A stretch of 64,000 nt of DNA from CAMDKS01 sp964402975 (GCA_964402975.1 CAYOEM010000006.1:85205-149204); one strand, 5' to 3'; counted from the first letter of the stretch, positions 1-9,728 are shown. Notes: a model not told the origin generated them from the letters alone. A program made the numbers and translations.

Positions 1-112
1 TCATGGTGACGGGGGGATACGTGCAATTGTTCAAAAAACAAACAGACAACTTTTAATGCTTTTGTCGCTTGTTCTATAGTTTTTTGAAGGACTAAAAATC
101 TCTCAAGCCTTC

Positions 113-592
113 TCAGCTCTTGCGTTTGACAGACAATGTCAAAGTAAAATTTGCTACCACTTCATCGCCGTATTTGCTAGGCACTGTCGCTTTTATATTC
201 ATTTGGGACTCATGCCGCTCTGTGGAGGTTGCAACCTGGGCAACTAGAGTTTTGATTTTGTGACCATCTTGGCAGGTGAAGTGCACGTCACCATCGGCCC
301 GTTTGAGAAATTGAGCGCTCATGTCTTTGAACACAAATGACGTTTTTAGTTTCGCTTCGGCAGCTAGATTCATGAATAAAAGACCTCCTGCTAGATCCGC
401 ACCCACCGCCAGAGCGCCAAAATACATGCTTCCCAGGTGATTTTGGGTTCGGCGATTCAGGGGAATCACGATCTCGGTATGGTCGACGCCAACGTCAATG
501 ACGCGAGGTGCTACGAACCAGATCATCGGAATCTTGGTAAAACCAAAAACCCTGATCTTCATCGTCTCTTTCAATCTATCAAAGGCGTTCAT
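113..592 (-). CDS. DUF4442-like hot-dog fold protein (PaaI/YiiD-type thioesterase-like)
   Basis: This 159-residue protein is predicted to be a cytoplasmic hot-dog fold protein of the DUF4442 / acyl-CoA thioesterase-like superfamily. The segment NHLGSMYFGALAVGADLAGG (about residues 51-70) has the typical signature in which a conserved Asn/His and Gly-rich turn precede the long central helix. The length also fits a single hot-dog domain, and there is no signal peptide or membrane segment. The substrate cannot be read from sequence; many members have no known thioester substrate. It lies 3 bases downstream of the lipoprotein gene at 596-1135 on the same strand, so the two are probably cotranscribed. 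The start is the ATG at 592, at the expected distance from the motif. Family assignment is moderately secure; enzymatic activity is inference. Confidence 0.7.
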   Translation of the reverse strand: MNAFDRLKETMKIRVFGFTKIPMIWFVAPRVIDVGVDHTEIVIPLNRRTQNHLGSMYFGALAVGADLAGGLLFMNLAAEAKLKTSFVFKDMSAQFLKRADGDVHFTCQDGHKIKTLVAQVATSTERHESQMNIKATVPSKYGDEVVANFTLTLSVKRKS

Positions 593-595
593 GGC

Positions 596-1135
596 TCAGT
601 CACCGTCATCATAGTTGACTGTGAAGGCTGGAGCAGAGACGACTTCATTGCCGTCGTCGTCTGTTGATATTGTGTCACCCCATGCCACTTTTATCGTGAC
701 AACTTGTCCTTTGTTTTTCGTAACGGTGAAGCCGTCGCTTAAAACCATCTCGCCTGACGAGAGTTCCAAACTTGTGGTTTTATCGTTTTTGCTCGTTATC
801 AATACGGTTGGATCAAACTGAATATTGACCGATGCGATCGTTTTTCCGTCATGATCACTCATATCGAGTTTTTCAAATATAAGTTGTCCGCGGTCGATGA
901 TTTTCACAGATGACGGATCACCGTCATAGAGATCGATTTCAGTGTTGTCGGTAGTCACAAGCTTTACGCCTTTGAAAAGGTAAAGCTGACTGCGGGGTGC
1001 GCTTGATCCCTCTGCTCCAGGCGGCGGCGAATGAATACCGTGCATGCGCACCTTAAAAGACGATGATGTCGTCGTGGAAACTCCGCATGAGCTGACGAAC
1101 CCCGCGAGCAGAATCAAGTTGAGAAGACATTTCAT
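596..1135 (-). CDS. small predicted lipoprotein of unknown function
   Basis: This 179-residue protein begins with a short basic N-terminus and hydrophobic stretch ending in the lipobox VSSC (Cys17), so it should be exported by Sec and lipidated. The mature part is Ser/Thr-rich at first, then alternates short beta-like hydrophobic segments with Asp/Gly turns, and ends in an acidic tail (VNYDDGD). This looks like a small all-beta periplasmic or surface domain. I do not recognise a family. A GAGGG stretch lies about 11 bases upstream of the ATG. It heads a two-gene minus-strand unit with the hot-dog gene and is divergent from the giant lipoprotein gene at 1350. The 214-base divergent region must hold both promoters, but I could not place -35/-10 boxes with confidence. 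Confidence 0.75.
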   Translation of the reverse strand: MKCLLNLILLAGFVSSCGVSTTTSSSFKVRMHGIHSPPPGAEGSSAPRSQLYLFKGVKLVTTDNTEIDLYDGDPSSVKIIDRGQLIFEKLDMSDHDGKTIASVNIQFDPTVLITSKNDKTTSLELSSGEMVLSDGFTVTKNKGQVVTIKVAWGDTISTDDDGNEVVSAPAFTVNYDDGD

Positions 1136-1349
1136 GGCGCGGTGACCCTCATGAGCTGTTTAAGACCCTATCACCCTAAAATCTTTTGAGGTTGTTCGGG
1201 TTCACAGGGGCCAAGCGTTAATTTGCGAAAAGTAGGCAACAACTGCCGAGTCGTAACATATTAAAATAAATAGGCTTTTTAAATTTTGAGGCTTTTCACT
1301 AAATAGATGTGAGTACCCGGCCGAATATCAAAGAGGTTGGGGGGTTAGG

Positions 1350-4300
1350 ATGTTTTTTGATTTTGGTGGCAAAGGCAGTCTTTGTCCTGCTCGTGGGCCG
1401 GCACGTCGGCATGAGTCGTTGTGCTTTTTTGTGATGTTGCCGCTCTTGATCATGGGGCTGATGCTGGGCTGTCAAAAACCAACGGAAACAGCGCTGACTG
1501 GTGATGAATACCCACACCCGGGATTGCCGTCTGCTGGTAGTACCACAACAGTTACTGCCGCAGTTGTTAAATCGGCTGCGAAGCAAATATCACTGACGGA
1601 TGCCACGGTTCTAACGGTCAGTAACACCAAAGTGACCATTCCCGCCGGTGCGGTTGACGTCGAAGCCATGGCGAGTTTGTCCTCGTACGGCGGAACCTTT
1701 GTTAACACCACGTCAATCACGTTGCAAAGTGAGCCTGTTCTACTTGTGATAACTGGGGCTGACGGCAAAGATCTACCGCGAACCAAGTTGCATAAAGACA
1801 TTATCGTGGAAATCGAATCCACCAAACGCGTTGTGGCAACTAAGTTAGCCGCTTTATTTCATGAAGACGGAGGTCTTGCGGACGCGAAAACAACGGGTAT
1901 GACTCAACAGATTCTTGCACCGGTGCTTGGGGCATTAACTGGTGGTGCCTACAAAGCAACGTTCACAATTCGACCCACACGTATCGCCATGGTTCTTGCG
2001 CAAACGGGCGGCTCTTTGCCCCCTGGTTATGAAGACTTTAAGCGTCCCTCGATTGAGGTGACCAATTTATCTGGTGTTGCGGATTCACCAGCTGATGTCA
2101 CGTTGTCGTGGACGTCAAGTGATGACCGTAACCAAGGTTTTGCGCTTGTTTACGCCAAAGGATCGAGTGTTTCTGCAGTCTGTACCATAAGCGACGTGAT
2201 TGAGGCTGATTTTGATCAAGCAACCAAAGTATACTCGCACAAAATCACTGGACTTGACGATGACAGTCAATACACGTTCAAATTGTGTTCCAGTTCCTTT
2301 AGGGATCCGGTTGATCTCTCGGCTGGCCAGTCCGTGTCGGTTACAACTCCGAAGCGTGCGCTAGCGGTACTGTCGAACACTCCTCCTGATCCGACGAACG
2401 CGACAGCTCTGAATGTGACGGTGTCTGGTGCAAATCTTACGTTTTACCGCCATGCCGTCTTGAGTGGTGTGACAAACTGCTCAACGGCGACATATTCAGC
2501 ATGGACGCCTGTTGCGACCCCCATCACAAATGCCTTGTCAGGTAATGGTGCAAGACTGTTGTGCGTCCTTGGGCGAATTGACGTGACCAACGATCAATTG
2601 GTTCCCACGACATATGCATTCACACTTGATCAAACGCCTCCGGTGTTTGGCACGATTGCGATGGTCAATGATGTTTCGTCTGCGTCCCAAACAGCCATAA
2701 ACCAGTCCGAAAGGTACAACACGACAACACTTGTGGGCGCGATGACGGGTAGTTCGGGCTACGATACTGTGAGCTACAGTGTTACACGCAATGGAACATG
2801 TAACGGGACCCTGACTTACACCAGCACGGTTCCAACCAACGCGGCAGTTGTCAGCGGACCCGAGGGCTCTTGGATGGTTTGTGTCAGGCTTGGAGATATT
2901 GCTGGTAACGTGACGTATGGATCTAGCACAGTATTTACTGTTGACTGGACGCCTCCGACTTTCACATCGTTGCCGTTTGCCGGAGCGACAATCAGTGATG
3001 GATATATTAATAATCTGGAGCAAACCTCCAACAATACGGTCGTCGTGAGCCCCGCAACTCCGACTGGTACGTTGAATTACACGATTGATGATTTTGCGAT
3101 TGTTCCGTCGACGACGACTTGTGATTCGAGTGTTACTTATTCGATGATTAACGCGCCGAACGCGACCAATTCTGGATTTGCTACGGATGGGCAGTACCGC
3201 GTCTGCGTACGCCTGCGCGATGCAGCCTTCAACACCACTTACGGTGCTAGCGGGATTATAACAGTGAAGAAGGCCTTGCCGTCATTCACGTCCATCGACC
3301 GCGGTGCTGATGTGAGTGATGGCTATCTGTCTATGGCAGATCGAGCGTTAACAAACCCTTTGGCCACGAATCTTGTTGGATCAAATTATGACTTAGCCCA
3401 GTACGCTGTAACGGATAGCGCAATAAGCTGTAACGTGACGCCAGCTCTCAGCTACGGCGCGATGCCACTTGATAATGATGCGAGCATAACTACCCATAAC
3501 CAAACTTATAAAGTATGCGTCAAATTATCGGATTTAGCGGGCAACCCTGCCGTCTACGGCTCCACGAGTGACTTCACGGCACTCTTGTCAGGCCCTACAT
3601 GTACAGGAGTGACTTTGATCAATCACGCCACCGATGGGTACATCAACTCAACGGAGCACTTATTAACCAATCCTTTGACCACTGGCGTGGACAGTCCCAG
3701 CGTATCTGTGACGGCAAGTAAGTTTAAAGTTATTCCGAGTGCCGCTACCTGTGACTCCAGTCAGACTTTTGCCGCAGGCGTTCCAAAGTCAGATGATGCG
3801 GTACTTTCTGCGAACGGTTCTTATAAAATTTGCGCAAGAGTTGAGGATTCGGTGCCGCAATTTGGTTACTGCGAATCGCCGGACTTTACATCTGTAATTA
3901 ATACAATAACCTTCACATCCCTTGACCGAGTCGGTCCAGCCGCTGACGGTTATATTAACCCAAACGAGCACGCAACATCGGCCGCAGTTGTCGGAAATCT
4001 TGTGGGGGCAAATTATGATGCCGCAAATTACGCTCTGGTATCATCCACGACGACTTGTGACGGAAACTTGACTTACGGGCCGTCTATTCCATCGGCCGAT
4101 GACTCCGGCATAGCTGTTGACGGCAATGCGTACAAGGTCTGCGTTGAGCTTTCAGATGTAGCAGGTAATCCTAAAGCTTACGGATCATCGGCAACATTTG
4201 TTTACGATACGACACCACCGGTCTTTAATTCTGTTGCTTTAGATGGGGTGGCAGCAGATGGCTACCTTAACACCAGTGAGCACGCCTTATCTTCAGCCAT

Positions 4301-7300
4301 TATCGGAGCCGTATCCGGAACAGGCCAGGCTTTAGAAGAGTTTGCAGTGGTCACAGCCGCGACGACGTGCGGCCTTCCGTTGACTTGGTCATCGTCTGTC
4401 CCAAAGGCCAACGATGTCGCATTTGCTTCGGACGACCAGTATAAGGTTTGCGTTAAGTTGAGTGACTTGGCGGGCAATACTGACTACGGCGCATCGGCTT
4501 TACTCGTTTTTGACTCGGCAGCACCAGTGTTTACCAGTATAGCGCTAGCAAATGATGCTTCGGATACTTATGTCAATATCGCAGATACGGCCAGTGCTCT
4601 TGACGTGGTCGATTCTCTCGTGGCCTCCGGGCAGGTCTCTCAGAAGTACAAACGAGTCCTATCGAATGCTACATGTTCGTCACAGGTGGGCTACGGAGCA
4701 TCAGTCCCTGTAGGCAGTGACTTTTCTGGTATCAATGGTGATTATAAAGTGTGTGTTGAGCTCGAAGACGTTGCCGGTAACCTTGCCTACGGCGAGTCTT
4801 CGGTCATTCATGTCGATACCTCTGCTCCGGCATTTACGTCCCTTTCTCTTGGTACAACTGTAACGGATGGTTATTTGAGCGCAGCCGATCATGCAGGCAC
4901 AGCAGCACTCGCAGCTAGCCTTGTTGCGATTGGATATGACACGGCTCAATATGCGGTTGTTACGAATGCGACTGCTTGTGATGCATCAGTGACCTACGGA
5001 TCCATGCCTCAAGGAAATAATGCAAGTATCAATGTGCATACGGGAACTTATAAAGTTTGTGTCAAACTTACAGATCTTGCGGGTAACCCGGCCGACTATG
5101 GTGGCTCATCATCGTTTGTGGCGCTGCTCTCTGCGCCAACTTGTGCGTCAGTCGACTTAGCTAATGGGGCAACTGATGGTTACATCAGCTCGACAGAGCA
5201 TGGACAAAGTTTAGTTCTAACATCCGGAGTCAGTACGCCGAGCATCACAGTCTCTGCGACAAGTTACTCGGTAATCGCTTCTACGGCCACGTGTAACAGT
5301 GGCCAGACGTTCTCTACAAGTATTCCAAAGTCAGATGATGCAGTGTTTGGTGTGAACGGCACCTACAAACTATGTGCGAAAGTGGCAGACGAGGCGTCAC
5401 AGGACGGCTATTGTGAGTCGTCTCCCATTACAGTTGTAAATCAAGCAATTTCGTTTGTATCAATCGATCGTTCTGGTCCGGCGATTGATGGATATATCAG
5501 TGCTAGCGAGCACACGGCCTCGACGGCAATCGTATCAAATCTGGTTGGTGCTAATTATGATTCAGCCAGGTATGCAGTCGTCGTCGCAGCCACATCATGT
5601 GATTCTTCGGTCGCTTACAGTGCTGGCGTGCCAGCGGCGAATAGCGTCGATATCGCAATCGATGGGTCGTCTTACAAGGTTTGTGTTGAGTTGTCGGACG
5701 TAGCTGGTAATCCCAAAGCTTACGGGGGTTCAGCAACGTTCATATATGATGCTACATCACCGATATTTACATCCTTCCCGCTGGCCTTCGATGCTGCTGA
5801 TGGTTATATAAATAATTCCGAGCACGGACTAACAAGTGATCTGGCAGGACCTTTATCTGTCTCTGGACAGTCGTCGGTGATGTACGCGCTTGTGACCAAC
5901 ACCTCAACCTGCGGTTTCCCATTAACCTGGACGAGTAGCATCCCAAAGGCAAACGATGCGCTTTTCACGGCGCAAGGTGGCTACAAAGTCTGTGTTCAAC
6001 TAAGCGACGCGGCTGGTAATACAACTTACGGGAGCTCTCCTGACGTCACCTTTGACAGTGTGGCGCCCACCTTTACGAGTATAGCTCTTGCAAATGCAGC
6101 GGCTGACACCTATTTAAATGCCTCGGAATCCTCCGGGGCAACAGCTGTGGTGGGGTCCCTGTCGGCCACTGGGCATTCGGCGGCTCATTATAAGGTCGCT
6201 TCGTCGTCGGCTACTTGCTCGGCCTTGTCATCTTACAGTTCAGCTACACCAACTGGCGCTGACTTTTCTGGGTTGAATGGTGATTATAAGGTTTGCGTGC
6301 AGCTTTTCGATCTTGCGGGAAATAACTCATTTGGTAGTTCGGCTACGATTCATGTGGATACGGTGGTGCCAGGTTTTGCGTCCATGGCTCTCGCCGGTGA
6401 TGCTACGGATGGCTACATTAATTTAGCAGAAAGTAGCACCACGAATAACCTAACGTCTGCAGCAGTGGGAAGCGGCTACGACTCCATTTCCTACGTCTTA
6501 GTGACAAGTGCCTCGTCTTGCTCCGGTGCTGCGGGTTGGTCTGCATCTATCCCTAAGTCCAATGACGCGGGGTTTGCAACCCCTGGCCAATATAAAGTGT
6601 GCGCAAAGCTCTCTGATCTTGCGGGTAACCCTGACGCCTTTGGGGCGTCGTCAGACGTGACCTTTGACAATATTGCCCCGAGTTTTACCTCATTGGCACT
6701 AGCAGGCAACGCGTCAGATGGATATCTCAATCAATCTGAGCGTAGTCAATCCACAACGATTTTGGGCGCTCTAACTGCTAGCGGCTATACCAGTTCTACC
6801 TACAAACTTGTAGCGGATGGGACGACTTGTAATGCTGCACTTAGTTACGGTGCAGGTGTCAATTCGAATTCCGCCGATATCGGCGCTGATGGATCCTACA
6901 AGGTTTGTGTCAAGCTCGCAGACCTTGCTGGCAACGCCTCGTTTGGCTCGACGGCAGCTTTTGTGGTCGATACGAACGGTCCAACATTTACGAGCCTGGC
7001 TTTAGGTGCCGTAGTGCTGGACGGTTACCTTTCGTCCACAGAGCATGCGTCATCCTCAAGTCTCGGTGGATCTCTGACGTCGGCGGGTGGTAGCGTGTAT
7101 TCATATGCGGTCGTTCTTGCAGCGACCACTTGTGATGTATCCGTTAGCTATGCCGGTATGCCCAGCGCAAATGATGCATCCATAGTGCACGGGGAAACCT
7201 ATAAGTTGTGCGCTAAAGTCGCCGATGCGGCTGGAAACGCAGTTTACGGAGCTTCAAATAATTTTGTGTCCGACTTTATGTCGCCTAGTATTTCTGCTGT

Positions 7301-9095
7301 CACACTTGCGGCTGTCGTGTCGGACGGATATCTTAACATTGCGGACCAAACGGCTGCGTCGGCCTTACTAGCGTCAGTAGCAGCATCTAATCATGATAGC
7401 TTGTCCTACGTGGTGGTTACGGCGGCCACGACTTGCAATTCCTCTTTAACGTATAGTGGCAGTGCGCCTAATACAAATAATGCGGCAATGAATGCAGATG
7501 GGTCCTGGAAGGTTTGTGTAAAAGCATCTGACTATGCCGGGAATGCTGACGCTTACAGCGCAGGCACAGCATTTACCCGTGACGTCACAAGGCCATCTTC
7601 GACACTCACGACATCCGGGTCTCTGAATCCGAATTCAACGGCTGGTAGTACCACCGTCATTAGCGGCACCGCGTCCGATGCAGCGACGGGTGTGGCGTCG
7701 CTGGTCATTTCAATCCAAGAGGGATCTGGATCCTGTTTTGATCAGGCAGCAAGTGATTTCACTGCATCGTGTCCTAACTGGCTATCGGTTTCTGGTACGA
7801 CATCGTGGACGTATACATTTGATGATAGTGATTTGATTAAAGGTCAGACCTACTCGGTCAGCACAAAAGCCACAGATTTGGCCGGAAACGAGCAGACATC
7901 TCTTGGGACTGGTACGTTCAGCTTCACGGCAAGCGAGGGAAGTAATCTGTGGAACCGTGATCTTAGTTATGATCAAGGATCGGGAGATGACAAGGCCTTG
8001 GCTGGAGCGTTGGACTCAAACGGCAATCTTTATGTCGTTGGCTATCATTCAAGTTCAGATAAGAACTGGCTCATTAAGAAATTTTCAAGGCGTGGTGTAG
8101 AAGATACTACAAACTGGAATAAGGATGTGGGTGACTCAGGCGTCGATGAAATCGCCAGATCTGTGGCGATTGACAGCTCAAATAATGTTTACGTTGTGGG
8201 GTCTAGGTGGAATGGTTCTGATTATGATTGGATGATTAAAAAATATTCCTCCTCCGGTGTTGAGGATACTATCAGTTGGGATATGCTCATCAATTCTGGT
8301 AATGGTAATGACGAAGCACTCGGCGTCACGACAGATTCAAGTGGTAATGTTTACGTAGCAGGATACGGTAGGAATATTGCAGGGGCCTCTTCCGGTGACG
8401 ACGTTTGGCTCAAAAAATTTCAGTCCGACGGCACATTGCTTTGCGAGCAAAAACTTGACGATGGTGCTGCAAATTTAACTGATCGCGCTACAGCAGTGGC
8501 GGTGAATAGCTCTACTTCTAAGATTTACATCGCTGGATACCACACGGCAACCGGACCCGATCAGAGGCTTTTTGTGAAGCGCCTCAGAATGTCTGATTGT
8601 ACGGTGGAAGTATCAGCGACTGGTAACAGCTCGGGCTCAGCTGATTATGCCGCATCTATTAAGATTGATAGCGCGGGTTCAGTTTACGTAGCTGGGGTGA
8701 CCTCGTCTGCGGATATGGATTGGTGGATTCAGAAGTATTCTGCGTCTCTAGCTCTGACGTCAGAAATTAATACCACAGTTATTCGTGATCATGCGGCCAA
8801 TGCGTTGGCTATTGATTCATCCGATCGCGTCTATGTTGGCGGTTATAAATCCGCGACCCCACAGATAAGCTCACAAGATTTATGGGTGAGACAATTCAGC
8901 AGCTCCTTAGTCGAAAATACCAGCTCATGGAATAAAGTTTTCAATGGCGCTGGTGCGGCAGATCAGGTGACAGCATTGGTTACAACATCCGGAAGCCTGG
9001 ATGCTGACAATCTCTTTGTGATCGGTTGGTCCACGAATCTTGTCGGCGGGTCCTCAGGCGCTGATTGGTGGATCAAAAAATTAGCCGGTCCATAA
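1350..9095 (+). CDS. giant lipoprotein with 16 Cys-paired Ig-like modules and a C-terminal seven-bladed SBBP propeller
   Basis: This 2581-residue protein is probably a surface or outer-membrane-anchored adhesin-like lipoprotein. The long signal peptide ends in the lipobox LMLGC (Cys41); the ATG at 1350 follows a GAGG/GGGGGG stretch, and an internal GTG/ATG at 1431/1434 would still keep the signal. Residues about 42-230 are an unrecognised N-terminal domain, and 230-335 resembles a fibronectin-III-like fold. A variant module follows, then 16 modules of about 100 residues (432-2082). Each module has a DGY(L/I)N..EH turn, a TTCD cysteine, YKVCVKLSDLAGN with a second cysteine, and a YG.S strand. 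One further Ig-like domain (2083-2199) precedes seven (V/I)YV.G....DWWIKK(Y/F) repeats (2200-2581), matching SBBP beta-propeller blades. The two cysteines per module suggest oxidised disulfides outside the cytoplasm. Ligand and surface exposure are unknown. Confidence 0.9.
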   Translation: MFFDFGGKGSLCPARGPARRHESLCFFVMLPLLIMGLMLGCQKPTETALTGDEYPHPGLPSAGSTTTVTAAVVKSAAKQISLTDATVLTVSNTKVTIPAGAVDVEAMASLSSYGGTFVNTTSITLQSEPVLLVITGADGKDLPRTKLHKDIIVEIESTKRVVATKLAALFHEDGGLADAKTTGMTQQILAPVLGALTGGAYKATFTIRPTRIAMVLAQTGGSLPPGYEDFKRPSIEVTNLSGVADSPADVTLSWTSSDDRNQGFALVYAKGSSVSAVCTISDVIEADFDQATKVYSHKITGLDDDSQYTFKLCSSSFRDPVDLSAGQSVSVTTPKRALAVLSNTPPDPTNATALNVTVSGANLTFYRHAVLSGVTNCSTATYSAWTPVATPITNALSGNGARLLCVLGRIDVTNDQLVPTTYAFTLDQTPPVFGTIAMVNDVSSASQTAINQSERYNTTTLVGAMTGSSGYDTVSYSVTRNGTCNGTLTYTSTVPTNAAVVSGPEGSWMVCVRLGDIAGNVTYGSSTVFTVDWTPPTFTSLPFAGATISDGYINNLEQTSNNTVVVSPATPTGTLNYTIDDFAIVPSTTTCDSSVTYSMINAPNATNSGFATDGQYRVCVRLRDAAFNTTYGASGIITVKKALPSFTSIDRGADVSDGYLSMADRALTNPLATNLVGSNYDLAQYAVTDSAISCNVTPALSYGAMPLDNDASITTHNQTYKVCVKLSDLAGNPAVYGSTSDFTALLSGPTCTGVTLINHATDGYINSTEHLLTNPLTTGVDSPSVSVTASKFKVIPSAATCDSSQTFAAGVPKSDDAVLSANGSYKICARVEDSVPQFGYCESPDFTSVINTITFTSLDRVGPAADGYINPNEHATSAAVVGNLVGANYDAANYALVSSTTTCDGNLTYGPSIPSADDSGIAVDGNAYKVCVELSDVAGNPKAYGSSATFVYDTTPPVFNSVALDGVAADGYLNTSEHALSSAIIGAVSGTGQALEEFAVVTAATTCGLPLTWSSSVPKANDVAFASDDQYKVCVKLSDLAGNTDYGASALLVFDSAAPVFTSIALANDASDTYVNIADTASALDVVDSLVASGQVSQKYKRVLSNATCSSQVGYGASVPVGSDFSGINGDYKVCVELEDVAGNLAYGESSVIHVDTSAPAFTSLSLGTTVTDGYLSAADHAGTAALAASLVAIGYDTAQYAVVTNATACDASVTYGSMPQGNNASINVHTGTYKVCVKLTDLAGNPADYGGSSSFVALLSAPTCASVDLANGATDGYISSTEHGQSLVLTSGVSTPSITVSATSYSVIASTATCNSGQTFSTSIPKSDDAVFGVNGTYKLCAKVADEASQDGYCESSPITVVNQAISFVSIDRSGPAIDGYISASEHTASTAIVSNLVGANYDSARYAVVVAATSCDSSVAYSAGVPAANSVDIAIDGSSYKVCVELSDVAGNPKAYGGSATFIYDATSPIFTSFPLAFDAADGYINNSEHGLTSDLAGPLSVSGQSSVMYALVTNTSTCGFPLTWTSSIPKANDALFTAQGGYKVCVQLSDAAGNTTYGSSPDVTFDSVAPTFTSIALANAAADTYLNASESSGATAVVGSLSATGHSAAHYKVASSSATCSALSSYSSATPTGADFSGLNGDYKVCVQLFDLAGNNSFGSSATIHVDTVVPGFASMALAGDATDGYINLAESSTTNNLTSAAVGSGYDSISYVLVTSASSCSGAAGWSASIPKSNDAGFATPGQYKVCAKLSDLAGNPDAFGASSDVTFDNIAPSFTSLALAGNASDGYLNQSERSQSTTILGALTASGYTSSTYKLVADGTTCNAALSYGAGVNSNSADIGADGSYKVCVKLADLAGNASFGSTAAFVVDTNGPTFTSLALGAVVLDGYLSSTEHASSSSLGGSLTSAGGSVYSYAVVLAATTCDVSVSYAGMPSANDASIVHGETYKLCAKVADAAGNAVYGASNNFVSDFMSPSISAVTLAAVVSDGYLNIADQTAASALLASVAASNHDSLSYVVVTAATTCNSSLTYSGSAPNTNNAAMNADGSWKVCVKASDYAGNADAYSAGTAFTRDVTRPSSTLTTSGSLNPNSTAGSTTVISGTASDAATGVASLVISIQEGSGSCFDQAASDFTASCPNWLSVSGTTSWTYTFDDSDLIKGQTYSVSTKATDLAGNEQTSLGTGTFSFTASEGSNLWNRDLSYDQGSGDDKALAGALDSNGNLYVVGYHSSSDKNWLIKKFSRRGVEDTTNWNKDVGDSGVDEIARSVAIDSSNNVYVVGSRWNGSDYDWMIKKYSSSGVEDTISWDMLINSGNGNDEALGVTTDSSGNVYVAGYGRNIAGASSGDDVWLKKFQSDGTLLCEQKLDDGAANLTDRATAVAVNSSTSKIYIAGYHTATGPDQRLFVKRLRMSDCTVEVSATGNSSGSADYAASIKIDSAGSVYVAGVTSSADMDWWIQKYSASLALTSEINTTVIRDHAANALAIDSSDRVYVGGYKSATPQISSQDLWVRQFSSSLVENTSSWNKVFNGAGAADQVTALVTTSGSLDADNLFVIGWSTNLVGGSSGADWWIKKLAGP
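3282..4829 (+). repeat. five-module super-repeat, copy A (modules 3-7)
   Basis: Modules 3 to 7 (residues 645-1160, 1548 bases) correspond one for one with modules 8 to 12. Module-specific signatures shared with copy B are: FTALLSGP versus FVALLSAP (module 3/8), extra Cys in TC and GYCES (4/9), NLVGANYD with KAYG (5/10), LPLTWSSSVPKAND versus FPLTWTSSIPKAND (6/11), and ADTY/SDTY with DFSG(I/L)NGDYKVC (7/12). This indicates duplication of a five-module block. Confidence 0.85.
4830..6371 (+). repeat. five-module super-repeat, copy B (modules 8-12)
   Basis: This is the second copy of the five-module block (residues 1161-1674, 1542 bases against 1548 for copy A). The module order and the module-specific signatures are the same as in copy A. 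Some DNA runs are still alike, such as the stretch encoding PKSDDAV in modules 4 and 9, but most third positions differ, so the duplication is old or has been under diversification. Confidence 0.85.
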
Positions 9096-9167
9096 CGTCA
9101 AACGTCCATTAAAGTGCTAAACTATTCTCCGAAGATCTCCATCGTCTTTTGGGGCAGCAGAGATAGT

Positions 9168-9728
9168 ATGAATTTGAAACATTTCATAAAGTTAAATTGG
9201 CGACCACTGATCGTTGCACTTTACTGCATGAGCGCGTTTAGTTTTTCTGTGCCAGAGGAATTTTTCCCTCCGAAGCCTTTCTTTACGGCTGTGGGATCAC
9301 GTGCTCTAGTCACCGTGAACCTGTGGCAATATTGGGATATGTTTGCCCCCAATCCAAGGTCCGATGATGTCAAAATAGAGGTGAGCTACGAAACCAAGTC
9401 TGGTCAAAGAGTAGAGTTCTACCTGACCGACATGTTATCTATGCCCTACGGCGAGAGGTGGCAGAAAGAACGATGGCGAAAGTATTTTAATGACCACCTT
9501 CGTGTTGATCAAGAAAAACATCTCTGGTTGCCCTATGCAAAATACGCGGCCAGCCAGTTACAACTGCAGGGGGTTGAGACAAAAAAAATTTGCCTCATTC
9601 GTCACTGGCGTCCCACTAACCATCTAATGACGCCCGAGTCGAGAGCTAGCCGCAACAGTTCACCGTGGCTTATCTACAATTTTTTCGACTTGATCCTAGA
9701 TTCACCATCCGAGGGTGGCGTGCCATGA
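9168..9728 (+). CDS. HTTM-partner membrane-anchored protein (DUF5819-like)
   Basis: The 186-residue protein has one N-terminal hydrophobic segment (IVALYCMSAFSFSV), followed by the motif NLWQYWDMFAPNP. That W.MFAP.P signature is typical of small proteins encoded next to HTTM-domain membrane proteins. The remainder is soluble, basic and Trp/Tyr-rich, and probably lies on the outer face of the inner membrane. I chose the ATG at 9168; an upstream in-frame GTG at 9114 would add 18 non-hydrophobic residues and has no better ribosome site. The stop overlaps the ATG of the HTTM gene by four bases (ATGA), which implies translational coupling. Biochemical role is unknown; the assignment rests on the motif and the neighbour. 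Confidence 0.7.
   Translation: MNLKHFIKLNWRPLIVALYCMSAFSFSVPEEFFPPKPFFTAVGSRALVTVNLWQYWDMFAPNPRSDDVKIEVSYETKSGQRVEFYLTDMLSMPYGERWQKERWRKYFNDHLRVDQEKHLWLPYAKYAASQLQLQGVETKKICLIRHWRPTNHLMTPESRASRNSSPWLIYNFFDLILDSPSEGGVP

Larger units (their letters stand above)
2643..7595 (+). repeat. array of 16 tandem ~100-residue Ig-like modules
   Basis: Translation shows 16 consecutive modules with starts such as TFTSLAL, each ending just before the next (T/S)FTS-like strand after a Pro. Every module keeps one Cys in a (T/S)xC(D/N/G) motif and one in a Y(K/R)(V/I/L)C motif. Most also keep D(L/A/V)AGN followed by (Y/F)G.S. The copies have diverged in DNA, so this is protein-level repetition, not a recent identical array. 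Confidence 0.9.

Noticed and set aside
113..592. Calling the hot-dog protein a specific acyl-CoA thioesterase such as PaaI
   Set aside because: Only the fold signature is visible; the catalytic Asp/Glu pattern of PaaI could not be confirmed.
2538..7976. Antisense and alternate-frame open frames inside the giant lipoprotein gene
   Set aside because: The repeated codon pattern gives recurrent shadows in other frames; none has a recognisable domain.
9114..9167. GTG start at 9114 for the HTTM-partner protein
   Set aside because: It adds a non-hydrophobic stretch before the membrane anchor and no good ribosome site is visible; the ATG at 9168 gives a normal N-terminus.
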